In this document: positions 32,985 to 45,148 of the stretch, piece after piece
Position numbering within the stretch: position 1 is the first letter of the stretch
How the letters are laid out: each line of letters starts with the position of its first letter
Assembly (NCBI RefSeq): GCF_964019385.1
Contig: NC_088643.1
Location: 6,476,495-6,540,494 of the forward strand
Source: Sycon ciliatum
Lineage: Eukaryota; Porifera; Calcarea; Leucosolenida; Sycettidae
Length of the DNA stretch: 64,000 bases
Reading direction: 5' to 3'
Notes under the pieces: model-generated
What the model was told of the DNA's origin: nothing
The model's database searches: none
Seen by the model: only the letters and a program-made list of their open reading frames with translations
Made by a program: the position numbers and the translations under genes

Positions 32985-33198
32985 CACAAAGTGCTAAAAC
33001 ATGTTCTTTTTGCTTACACAAATCGGGCTTATGCGTACGAGTTCATGAGTTGTTTCTGCACTGTTCATGCCCGGTTGTCACACTTACTCTTTATTTTAGT
33101 TCTCACTTTTTGTAATACTTACCACAAGTTACCCGTCATGTGTCACACTTCTTTGGATTTTTAACCTTTATTTTTCCCTTGATCTCTTTAGTTCCGTA

Positions 33199-33238
33199 TT
33201 TCCACTGATGATCGGAGCGTGAAAATCGATTTTGGAAA
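33199..33238 (+). ncRNA. Hammerhead ribozyme (right arm of inverted-repeat element)
   Basis: Plus-strand mirror of 32468-32507: UUUCCA (33199-33204), CUGAUGA (33205-33211), GAAA (33221-33224), cleavage after 33232, UGGAAA (33233-33238). Confidence 0.65.
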
Positions 33239-33390
33239 CACACAAAACCAAACTTTGAACAAATTGTCATGTTGCGTGGTGATTGATGTCTGCGGCATTC
33301 ATACTTTTCATAGGTATTATTAAACTTTTATCTCCTCGTAGACTCTTAAAAAAAAGATTTTTTTTAAAGAATTTATAACATCCCTATGCT

Positions 33391-36110
<2,720 letters not shown>

Positions 36111-36118
36111 TTGTGTTC

Positions 36119-36281
36119 ACATGTGTATGCGTGCGTGTGTGTGTACATGGTGTGTGTGTATGTGTGTGTGTATGTGTGTTTGTGTGTGTGTGTGTATGTG
36201 TGTTTGTGTGTGTGTGTGTATGTGTGTGTGTGTGTGTATGTGTGTGTATGTGTGTGTGTATGTGTGTGTGTGTGTGTGTAT
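36119..36281. repeat. GT-rich microsatellite with ATGT interruptions
   Basis: Compound GTGTGT/ATGTGT repeat. Val-Cys and Thr-His frames here are artefacts. A similar tract lies at 36,439-36,496. Confidence 0.85.
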
Positions 36282-36490
36282 AGCTGTATGGTGTAGACCA
36301 GGCTGAATAGTGACGGTCAATTCTTCAGCCCTGCAAGCTGTTGAATGGTGCAATCCCGGCACAAGTTGCTATGGCTTCTGCCGTAGCATTGCTATCATCG
36401 CCTCCGGCGATGGGCGTCAAAGGTCAAAGGTCAAAGGTGTATGTGTGTGTATGTGTGTGTGTATGTGTGTGTGTGTGTATGTGTGTGTGT

Positions 36491-37270
36491 GTGTGCGAAC
36501 ACATCACCAACGAAGAGCTGCTGGTGCGCTGGGGAGACTCCGAGACGATTAAAGCCAAAATTGCACATCGGCGGTTGGAGTGGTTGGGGCATGTGGCGCG
36601 GATGCCGGACAACCGCATCCCAAAACAGGTACTGTTTGGCTCCTTCTTGCAGCGTCGCCCAGCACATGGCCCACGCCGCAGATGGAAGGATTGTGCTGTC
36701 CGGGATCTACGTGCCCGTGGCGTGGAGGCATCATGGTATGATGTTGCATGTGAGTCTCGCGCGGAGTGGCGCAGCACCTACCAAGAGCCTGACAATGTGC
36801 CTGAGCCTCCGCCCCGAGTGGTATGTACGGTATGCGGACGGGATTTTGCACGGAAAGGAGACATGGCTCGGCATAAGTGTCTGGAGGAGCGTGCGCGGCC
36901 TGTGTCTGAGCAGCGGGGCGCCAGTCAGTGCGGGCGGTGTGGGCGGTGGCTGAGAAGCCGCCGTGGCTTGGTCCGGCATGTGTGTGCCTCAACGGTGGAT
37001 GCCGCAGTGCCACCTGGAACTACCGGAACGTCGGCACCGGCGGAGGGATGTTGTGCCGCGCATTGTAAACAGGTGTGGTCGCTGCTTTCGCGATGTCCGG
37101 GGACGGGGAAGGCATCGCTGTTCAAGGGTGGCGCATAGACCAACAGCAGAGGAGCGCTCAGCCTTCCAGCACGTGTGCATATGCGGCAAGCGGATGCGAC
37201 TACCCGTGCACCTGGAGCGTCATCGAGCGTCGTGTCCTCTCTCTCTCTCTTCTCAAGTTTCCCAGTGATG
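36491..37270 (+). pseudogene. LINE C-terminal tail with zinc fingers, copy A
   Basis: Frame from within a GT repeat: ITNEELLVRWGD, HRRLEWLGHVARMPDNRIPK, GPRRRWKDCAVRDLRARGV, EWRSTYQ, the usual end of a LINE polyprotein after the reverse transcriptase. Two C2H2 fingers follow: CTVCGRDFARKGDMARHKC and CGRCGRWLRSRRGLVRHVC. After a frame change near 37,030 come two more (CGRCFRDVRGRGRHRC and CICGKRMRLPVHLERHRASC). No reverse transcriptase is present, so it is 5'-truncated. A GT-rich tract borders it on each side. Copy B matches from 36,606 onward. Confidence 0.75.
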
Positions 37271-37316
37271 GGATCACGTGACCCTTTTGCGGCAGTGACT
37301 CTACAGGACAGGACAG

Positions 37317-37512
37317 GTGTGTGTGTGTGTGTGTATGTGTATGGGTGTGTGTATGTGTATGTGTGCGTGTGTATGTGTATGTGTGCGTGTGTATGTGTGT
37401 GTGTATGTGTGTGTGTATGTGTGTGTGTATGTGTGTGTGTGTGTATGTGTGTATGTGTGTGTGTATGTGTGTGTGTGTGTGTGTGTGCGTGTGTATGTGC
37501 GTGTGTATGTGC
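37317..37512. repeat. GT-rich microsatellite, copy A
   Basis: GTGTGT with ATGT and GCGT interruptions, right after the ACAGGACAGGACAG end of the LINE tail. The copy-B equivalent is 53,480-53,668, with a different length and order. Confidence 0.85.
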
Positions 37513-38282
37513 ATGCCCATTGAATAGTCTAAGTTAAACGACATTTTCTTTTTTGATTCATAAGTAGGGACTGTGCTTGCGAATGAGAACACCATTCATT
37601 ACTTTGAGTTCTTTTTTGAAATTTAGACACAAAAGCAGAGTATAATATACATGTCTACATGTATGCACAAAGAACAAAAAGGGGAATATTGAAACGATTT
37701 TTACTTCTGTGATGGAAGTACTAAGTACTCAATAGATTCCGCGGTACTGCCCTCGTACTCGTGCAGGAACCTGTTCTTAACTCGGATACTGCGCCAGTAA
37801 TAAATGTAAAAAAGGACTGTGTTTTCTTCTCTTTTTTTGCAAGAAAATAAATAAAGGAAAAGTGTGTAAATAAATACTTCAAGTAGAATTAAAAAAATAC
37901 AAAGCAAACAAAGAGTACCATACAATTGTCATCATTCATGTGCTGTATTGAGTAAAACTCAACCAAATTCCAAAAATTTAAAACATGTTGTGGACAGACA
38001 TGCTAATGCAATCGATCGTTACATGTAATTCCAAATGTACTAATTATGATAGACTGAGAACAATCGTGTCAAAAACTAGAGCTGACAAAATAAATAAAGA
38101 AGAGGATAAGAAGGATCTAGTCAATCATCATCATCATTGAATACTTGAAACGGTAACAACTAGCCGTGACTAACACTGTTAGTGTTAACAAGGGCGGGTG
38201 AAGTGGACTATCAAAATAAGGAGGTATACAATCACGAAGTTCGACATGCATAACATTGCAATATACAATGTAGTGTGGGGTG
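37513..38282. other. Duplicated non-coding flank (copy A)
   Basis: Nearly identical to 53,670-54,476 and, from 37,880, to 49,918-50,308. It lies downstream of the minus-strand F-box-gene paralogue and may include its 3' untranslated region. AT-rich, no gene. Confidence 0.6.
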
Positions 38283-38367
38283 TCAAATGTACGTCCATGT
38301 GTATACGTGTCTTGGTGTGTCTGCGTGCGCGTGTGTGTCGGTGTGATCGCCGCGGCCATCGGTTGTT

Positions 38368-38781
38368 GACACGGGACGCTGTTTAGATGATAATTGGACT
38401 ATTCTTCGCGTTCTTCGTCTTCTTTCTTTTCGTCTTCTTGCACACATTCTGGTCTTCTTTGCTTCTCTGAAAGCGGTAGCTTTTCTGGCCGCAAAGAAAA
38501 CTAGTTTTTTTCCATAATCCTTCATGGCGTTCACTAGCTCCGGTTTCGTCCATAGCTTCTGATCAGGCGATCCTGACACGGGGCGCTGGTTAGATGATAA
38601 TTGGACTATTCTTCGCGTTCTTCGTCTTCTTTCTTTTCGTCTTCTTGCACACATTCTGGTCTTCTTTGCTTCTCTGAAAGCGGTAGCTTTTCTGGCCGCA
38701 AAGAAAACTAGTTTTTTTCCATAATTCTTCATGGCGTTCACTAGCTCCGGTTTCGTCCATAGCTTCTGACCAGGCGATCCT
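38368..38781 (-). repeat. 207-bp in-frame tandem duplication in copy A
   Basis: 38368-38574 and 38575-38781 are near-identical and each encodes 69 residues (GSPDQKLWTK to the basic tail ending RPVS). Copies B and C have one unit, so the duplication arose after the segmental duplication. Confidence 0.85.
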
Positions 38782-38920
38782 GATATTGATGAAAGTAGAT
38801 GGCTTCCCAAGCCGCTGCATAGAACTTCACGACTGGGGCGACTTGACTTAGCCAAACTCTTCCAGAATTCTTCATATTCGTTGAGAGCCATGGAGTAAAT
38901 CTCGGGATTCAATGTCGTAA

Positions 38921-40323
38921 AGGGGAAGTCCGGTGAAAAATTTAAATTTCACAGTCCGTAGAGTTCGGGTCGCTGAGTCGAATGGTCTTTGTCTGAGGAG
39001 GCTGCGGCTTATGGTTCGTCAGATACGCCCAATCGAACATGTGCGAATTTGAGCGCGCATCACCCAGATCCAGGTGATGACGTCACAGCGTGCAGCCATG
39101 TAGCCACACCATCTAGTTGTGTACAAAAATGGCCATATTCGGAACGCGTTCGATTGGGGAACCGTTTGTCGCAGCTTCTTCGGACCAAGACCATTTGATT
39201 CAGTGGTACAAACACTAAGTAACCTGTGATTTTCAGCTCGGTAAACCTGGAGGTTATACCATATTTTAGCCGTTTCCGAGTTGGACTTTTCCGTCAGCCC
39301 GTCTTAGCCGTCTACGCGCTCTGCGCTGCGTGCATGCAGTGCGTGCAGTGTGTTATCTAGCTGTAGTGCAGTCAACAAACTCATGTCACAACTGACACAA
39401 GACTCAGAAAACTAGTCAACACACGGACTTGTCATGTACACTGTACTACACTCGTATCAGTCGTATTGTACAGTCATGTAGTCAGAGAACGTGCGATTCT
39501 CCTTGCCGGTGCGTGGCGCTCGGTGGTTGTGCTTTGAGAAAGAAAATTTTAGTTTTCCGCACCCGCCTCATTATTTTATGCTACAGCGATGAGTGCACAA
39601 CCAGACAAGTGACAAAACAGCGAACAGCTCCCGGACCTAGAACTTTCAGATTCCATAGCGTTGCGAGCGAAGAGTCGTGCCCGTGGTTCAAAGAGCCTGC
39701 ACTGTTCTCCAATTGAGTAGTCCGAAATATTCCAAGTTCGCACCAAAACATACCATGTGGCAGGCTACTGGAGTCTAAGCGAATCTAATCGGTATGGAAC
39801 AACATTTAGAGCACTCGCATCACTCTTCTCCATTTTGGCGACCCTGCTCTCCAGCGATCTGATAATTACATCAGCCTCGTCTGCAATAGCTGCTGCTTCT
39901 TCATCAGTCGGAAACTCAGTAGCGCTCACTCTTGACCGGCCCGCGTGGCCATTTCTTCAGCTGAATACCGAGGTTCTCAGCCCCAGACTGAACTCATGAA
40001 GGTCAGCCATGGCTGCATCCTCACTCTCACAAGGAGTTACAGGTCTTCGGGGTCGCTTGCACCACCTAATATCAGTCGCCAAATCATTTGAAATAGCACT
40101 GACACTATTGCTTTCACGCACTCCTTTTGACCTAGCTGCACGCTATGACGTTGCAGAGGGTGTGGCGCGGCCGCATGACGTCATGGCGCAGCCCCCGAAA
40201 CTCAGTTTTTCGAACGGAAATATCTCGAGAACGCTTTGTCGGAGACACGTGGGACCAACACCATTCGACTCAGCGCCCGAAACTCTACCGACGCTGAAAT
40301 TTAAATTTTTCACCGGACTTCCC
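38921..40323. mobile_element. Non-autonomous DNA transposon, AGGGGAAG-type ends, 1.4 kb
   Basis: Ends AGGGGAAGTCCGGTGAAAAA at the left and complement (one G shorter) at the right; the inverted similarity extends about 70 bases. The flanks are GTAA and TTAA. Copies B and C read GTCTTAAGCC without the insert, which proves the insertion and suggests a TTAA (or TAA) target duplication. The interior has frames up to 140 codons with no recognisable transposase. Relative of the MITE at 20,080. Confidence 0.85.
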
Positions 40324-41096
40324 TTAAGCCTACCCATTATCAGCAGCTTCAGAACTGAGTGCTTTTCTGAGAGCTTTGCGGCCATGTCGACCAATGTTCG
40401 GGACTTATCCATATCTTCGCCCAGATCATAGTTGTCGCAATAGTTGATATCACAATGGTCGTAAGGGTTATAATAGTCCGTCCACTCATCATCATCGTCG
40501 ATAAGGGGAAATGCGTTGAGATCTTCAAGTTCCAGAGCTGATAACAATTTTCTGTCTTTCTGGGCTAAATTGTGCAGGGAATGCGCAATTTTCACAAGCC
40601 TCCGCGAGCGGTTAACGTAAGGCATGTATTTGGTCATCCTTGAAACAAGTGGTTCCATCGAGTTGATAATCACTGCTTGACGCGTTTTCTTCGATCTGAA
40701 ACGCTTGAACAAATCTGCCACATCTCTAAACAGGTACTGCAATGGTTCAAAGCGAAGGGAACTCAAGTCTTTGGTCGACTTAACGTTTCGGTCTTCTCGA
40801 TCTTCTTCTGCATGAAGTAAATGGCGTTCAGCGAGTGACTTGAACAGGCCAGCGCTGTCCCAGCTAGTGGTATGACTCAACTGTGCTGGCAGCATCAACT
40901 CTAGGCACGACAGTGTGATAATCGACCGCTTCTTTTCTCTGCCGACCAAACCAACATCCACATCGCTGCCGTAAATGCAATGCATGGTATCGATGCACCG
41001 GCTATGATACAGGCCGGCCACACCGGTGACAATTTCCAGGTTTCTGGCAACGTCTATATATGACATGTCCAAACCAGGACTGAGTTGATAGCGTTG

Positions 41097-42033
41097 CTGC
41101 ACGCATGGGACAAAGAATACAAAAATTGATAGTGAAAACAACTTATTTGTGCATTCGTGAGGCATATCGGTTGACAATTGGACCTGATCATTATGATAGT
41201 ACAGCCAGTTTTCCTTAGACGCTTCCGTCTGTGATTTTCTCAATCTAAATAATAGAATGGAAGTGGAAGATTCAATGGACTTCTCGTGTGCTCTGGATGG
41301 TTGTCGTGAGTCAGTCAAGTGAGAATTCAAGTCGGCAGGAATAGCTCAAGCTCACACGTAGGGAGCAACACACAATTCCCCGGGAATAGTAAAGTAGAAT
41401 TGCAACGAGACGTATATGGACAAAACGGCTGCATTTCGAGTGTGAACAGGAGACGGTGTTGTGTGCCGACTCCCCCCCCCCCCCCCCCCCACAACAAAAC
41501 TACATACTAGAGTTCTTTAGCATTTCAAACACTAAGCTCCCCATGTTAATTCACCGAATGTCTAACATGATTCATTCTCTCCATTGAACTTGCAAAATGC
41601 AAGCTCCGTTTCCTTACCATGTTCACACCACCAGCATTAGCTCTATTCTCAAACAGTAACTCCAACATCCCAGGAACACCGGTAGTAATGACAATTGCAA
41701 ATACGTTGTGCCCCTCTAAAGCTGGGAACACCTGGCAACAGCTGACCATTGGTTTCCGCCGTGAAGCTTTGGAACACCCTGCCACAGGAGATCACCTCCA
41801 CTTGTCGCCATAATTCGTAAGAACTATTGCTGAAAGTGTTCGTCCATGGTTAATCTAGCCGAACATTTTACAACCAGATATTTAATCATCCCAGTCATGT
41901 TTGTATCTTTTCTTGCCGCCTTAGATCACAATTGGCAACCATACCACCAGAATGGTAATGTACAGATATACAATAGTAAATGCTGCTGTCTGATGATCGC
42001 TGAAATGCCTGAAAACTTGTAGCTGTAAAGTTA
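41097..42033. other. Upstream flank of the copy-A paralogue
   Basis: Begins with an intron-like acceptor tract. It contains a fragment of the 5,398 inverted-repeat element (41,283-41,330) and a C run (about 41,470-41,490). Further on, CAACAGCTGACCATTGG then CGTGAAGCTTTGGAACACC give a short frame that resembles the end of a LINE polyprotein (TIGFRREALEHP). Duplicated at 51,538-52,312 and 55,689-56,619. Confidence 0.45.
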
Positions 42034-42640
42034 ATTTAGGTACGTTCGGGCCTGGTTTAAATCTGGCTTTGGAAATTCTATTGTTCATTGCTGTCAGGGT
42101 CGATCTCATTTTCTTTATGCTGCACTGACGAGTCCACAAAGAACGAAACATTTAGTATTTCACTCCTGCTCTTTTAGTAGTTGACCACCCCCATGCAGGT
42201 AGTGCCTTTGCTGTTTGCGTTACGCAGAGCTCACTGACTTGTCGGTTTGAGCACTCTGGCATAGTGGCAAGGTGCGTTAGGGCCTGGTTTAAAACTGGCT
42301 TTTAAAAATTATTTTCAATTCAAATCAGGTTCGGCCTAATTTTCTCTGTGCTGCGCTGATGAGTCAACGAAGGACAAAGCAGTTCTGTCCCCGGATTGAG
42401 TATTTCACTCCTGTTCATAGAAGTTGAGCACTCTCGTGGTGGGTAGTGCCTTTGCTGTTTGCGTTATGGAGAGCTCACTGAGTTGTCGGTTGGAACACTC
42501 TGGCAAGGCACATTCGCGCCTGGTTTAAATCTGGCTTTGGAAAATTTATTTCTCACTACTATCAGGTCCATTTTCTCTGTGTTACGCTGATGAGTCTACA
42601 AAGGGCAAAACAGTTCTGTCCGCAGATCGAGTACTGTAGC
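42034..42640 (+). repeat. Degenerate family-1 retrozyme trimer, copy A
   Basis: Three relatives of the 228-base retrozyme unit, spaced 231 bases apart (cores at 42125, 42356, 42587). Core 1 keeps CUGACGA and GAAA but has lost the 3' half of the motif. Cores 2 and 3 have changes in the GAAA box. None looks active. The unit sequence (GTAGTGCCTTTGCTGTTTGC, GGCCTGGTTTAAA) matches the intact retrozyme. Confidence 0.8.
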
Positions 42641-42848
42641 TGTAAATTTGAAAAATGTACATGCCAGTTCCAAGGATTCCTTCAGAAGTCATTGGAAATA
42701 TGTCATATTTTCAAGGATTTTGTAAAGTTGATCTACACCCCGGAAAGAAACCTGGCTGGGGGATTTCAACATTCAACAGCCAGCAAGGCTGATGGATTTA
42801 CCGCTACGGCCTAATCTCATCGCATACAAATGGGTCGAGTGGCTTTTA

Positions 42849-43053
42849 TTTCGTGAGGCCGCTTTCTAACGTTACTTGAGTTGAGAAGTGAAGAATGTGC
42901 AAGTGGCTGCGTTGGAGTTTGTGGACAATTAGAGTTTTTTTAACCAATTGGAGGTCATGACGTGGGTAAAGTGTGAAGATATACTTTCGGGTAGTCTTAG
43001 GTAGATCACTACCTGGGATAAGTCAAGTAACGTTAGAAAGCGGCATCACGAAA
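42849..43053. mobile_element. Small MITE with TA flanks, copy A
   Basis: Inverted ends of about 30 bases (TTTCGTGATGCCGC, TTTCTAACGTTACTTGA) with TA on both sides, as in Tc1/mariner-type MITEs. Also present at 57,450-57,654 in copy B. Confidence 0.6.
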
Positions 43054-43171
43054 TAACGATTTCCTTGCATCAAGCATAAACAGATGCTGGGAATACAATT
43101 GCAGTAGTCGGTGTTTCTTGGCGCGCAGACTCAAAAAACACCAGCAGATAACGAAGAAGAATTTTATTTTG

Positions 43172-43244
43172 AAGGATCAATTGGGGAAGTGAACTGCCTG
43201 AAAAGAGAAAAAATTCAGGCAGTTCACTTCCCCAATTGATCCTT
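43172..43244. repeat. Perfect 31-bp hairpin, copy A
   Basis: AAGGATCAATTGGGGAAGTG then AACTGCCTGAA pairs perfectly with 43214-43244 around an 11-base A-rich loop. Copy B (57,773-57,845) has one mismatch. It could be a tiny MITE remnant or a small-RNA hairpin. Confidence 0.8.
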
Positions 43245-45148
43245 TGAATTTGAAGTTCTCTCAATTCTTTCAAAATATTATTTTGACTAGTACTATTCTT
43301 TAATATAGCTATAAATAGGATGAAGGCAGCAGACATTATACTTTGTGAATAATAATATTATTCTTTGGCCCAGTATCAGCGAGAATCGACCTACGGGTGA
43401 AAATATTTTTACACAGAAAAAGTCATTTTCTGCAACGGCAAAAATCTCTTGCTTCGCGCTGTGCACATCCAAACAAAAATTAGTTCATTGCGACAATGAA
43501 AGCTTTTGATTGTCCTAAAAGTGTAGTAGGAGCGTTGGCTCACGATGGCCAACTGCTGTCCATCTCTGCCAGAAGTCATTGGACTTCCTAGGTAGGAATC
43601 GTCGCGTCTGGTAGAGAACGACAACAGTTCTCACAAGATGTTTTTGTCGACATCCAATTCCTATTTTAGCAACGAGAAATTCAACTTTATTTATGCGCTC
43701 CGCCAAAGGAGCTCTTTGCTGGTGGAAGTCCTTTCTGACATCTTGAAATCCTCGTAGGGCCCTTCTGATTTTAGGACAGCTCCTGTCAGGGGAAATACCC
43801 AACGAGGAGACACTAGTGAGGCGACGGCGACAGAAGCGGTTCAACTGAAATGTCCTGGATCAACTCGAGTTAGGACCAAAGAGCTCTGCCGCTTATGACA
43901 TGATCTGTCACCCTGAACTCCGTGCTGTACACCAAAATCCTAGCATGGTGCCAGAGCTGAACTAACCTGTGTCTGTTGTGATCTATGAACTCTCTGCGCT
44001 CAGCGCTGGAATCATGGCACACTGACGCGGATGCTACCACTGAGTTTCCCACAGAGATCAAATTTGCAGCAGAACCATGATGGACTCCATATACCACAGA
44101 ATCATGTACAAGATGAAGTCCATGCTGTTAGAATGTTGTGTCTGTGCCATATTCCCTGTGGCATGCACAGATTGGGACTCCAGGTGTAGTTGTAGCTACG
44201 CTCCCTCCTGTTCTGGACTTCTGTGGGTTTTCAGCAGACTTGGGAGGGTGCAAGCAATTTTCATTGGTCCGCAGTGATGAGGATCAAGACCACCCATGCT
44301 CTACGCCAGAGGTTGCGCGAGAGTTGTTGTGCAACAACAACTGGATGGCTGATTTATTCACTGCCTTTTGTAACACACAGTATTCTGATGTGGAAAACGC
44401 TGTGATAAATTGTTGTATTTCCTGATATGTACCTATGGTTGTTTTAAAAAAATTTGAACACTCTACGATGAAGGAGACGGCTATGGCGGAGTTTTGAACT
44501 TGTCATTTGCATGCCTGACGTTGAGAAGACGTCGCTGCGTTCCAGCGCTGGTTGTTTGACTGCTGAGGCAAAGGATGTGGTATCATCGTGCTGGTCTCGT
44601 CCAGAGCTTTCCAACGAGCCCAAGATTCTAAAAATCGAATGAGTACAACTAAAGTTATGACCTGGCAAAGCTGAAATTTCGTTCGACGTTTCAATGGGTG
44701 AAATTTATATGACGGTTAAAGGGTTAAGAAGCTTCTGGGTCATTGATATTGATTTGTTCCGTCTAATACTTTGCCATGTGATCACTAGATATAGGGAGTT
44801 AAATCACGTGACCGGGCACTTACATTGGGTCTCTACACGCGGATGTACGCATGGCCAGGTGGGCAGCGTCGCGTTTTTTTTAATGTTTTACTGCAAGCTC
44901 AAATTTTTGAGCAAGAAGACATCCATTTCCTGGTTCGTGAAAACAGTAGCTTTTGTTTGGTGTGTCGCTTGCCGTCATAGAACCGTTTTCCGACGTCCAA
45001 AGTTCATTTCGATCGTGTTTTTCAGTGCTTTCTTCTGGTTGCTCGCCGAGGAAACGCTCATATTCGTGTAGAGAACCCTCGAATTTAGTAAGATCGAGTC
45101 GTCCTGCAACTTCAGGAATTAGCAAAAGTCTGCCAAATTACCTGATCG
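43245..45148. other. Non-coding stretch upstream of transposase-like gene, copy A
   Basis: Almost identical to 57,846-59,811. Several frames of 60-125 codons are shared with copy B only because of the duplication; none shows recognisable domains. Promoter sequence for the transposase-like gene would lie at the right end. Confidence 0.5.

Larger units (their letters stand above)
32707..32988 (-). mobile_element. Hammerhead retrozyme (family 1), 282-bp insertion with 13-bp target duplication
   Basis: Flanked by AAGTGCTAAAACA (32694-32706, 32989-33001). It starts and ends with a copy of the same hammerhead on the minus strand, 228 bases apart, so self-cleavage of its transcript would release one 228-base unit. 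This is the layout of retrozymes, small non-autonomous retroelements that spread through circular RNAs. Degenerate relatives form trimers at 42,034-42,640 and 56,620-57,230. Confidence 0.9.
32351..33339. mobile_element. Inverted-repeat hammerhead element with 14-bp target duplication, carrying a nested retrozyme
   Basis: Flanked by AGACTCTTAAAAAA (32337-32350, 33340-33353) inside the SINE tail. Arms of about 270 bases (32395-32665 and 33041-33309) are inverted copies; each carries a hammerhead. In the centre sits a different retrozyme (32707-32988) with its own 13-bp duplication. Without it the element is about 690 bases. No coding frame. Confidence 0.8.
31865..33390 (+). repeat. tRNA-like SINE, copy 2, split by two insertions
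   Basis: SINE sequence occupies 31,865-32,029, 32,307-32,350 and 33,340-33,390. It is interrupted by a LINE fragment (32,030-32,304) and the hammerhead inverted-repeat element (32,351-33,339). Comparison with copy 1 shows the pieces belong together: B box GGTTCGAATCC at 32,313, and ATAACATCCCTATG near 33,375. Confidence 0.6.
38283..41096 (-). pseudogene. F-box-gene paralogue, last exon, copy A, split by a MITE
   Basis: The exon starts after a splice acceptor (CCCATGCGTGCAG|CAACGC, exon base 41096). It reads QRYQLSPGLDMSYIDVARNL, a long middle with LVKIAHSLHNLAQKDRKLL, an acidic patch (DDDDEW), and MAAKLSEKHSVLKLLIMGRL. It is then cut by the 1.4-kb MITE (38,921-40,323) and continues LNEYEEFWKSLAKSSR, SGLGSHL, and a basic tail (ARRRKERRRRTRR). 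It is homologous to the third exon of the locus-1 gene. A 69-residue segment is duplicated in tandem (38,368-38,781). Upstream exons with the F-box were not found, so the function is open. The MITE makes this copy a pseudogene. Confidence 0.65.

Noticed and set aside
43515-43844. 109-codon minus-strand frame shared with 58,116-58,445
   Set aside because: Shared only because of the segmental duplication; no domain, no codon bias seen, no splice context.
44138-44425. 95-codon plus-strand frame shared with copy B
   Set aside because: No recognisable domain; broken by the insertion in copy B without sign of constraint.
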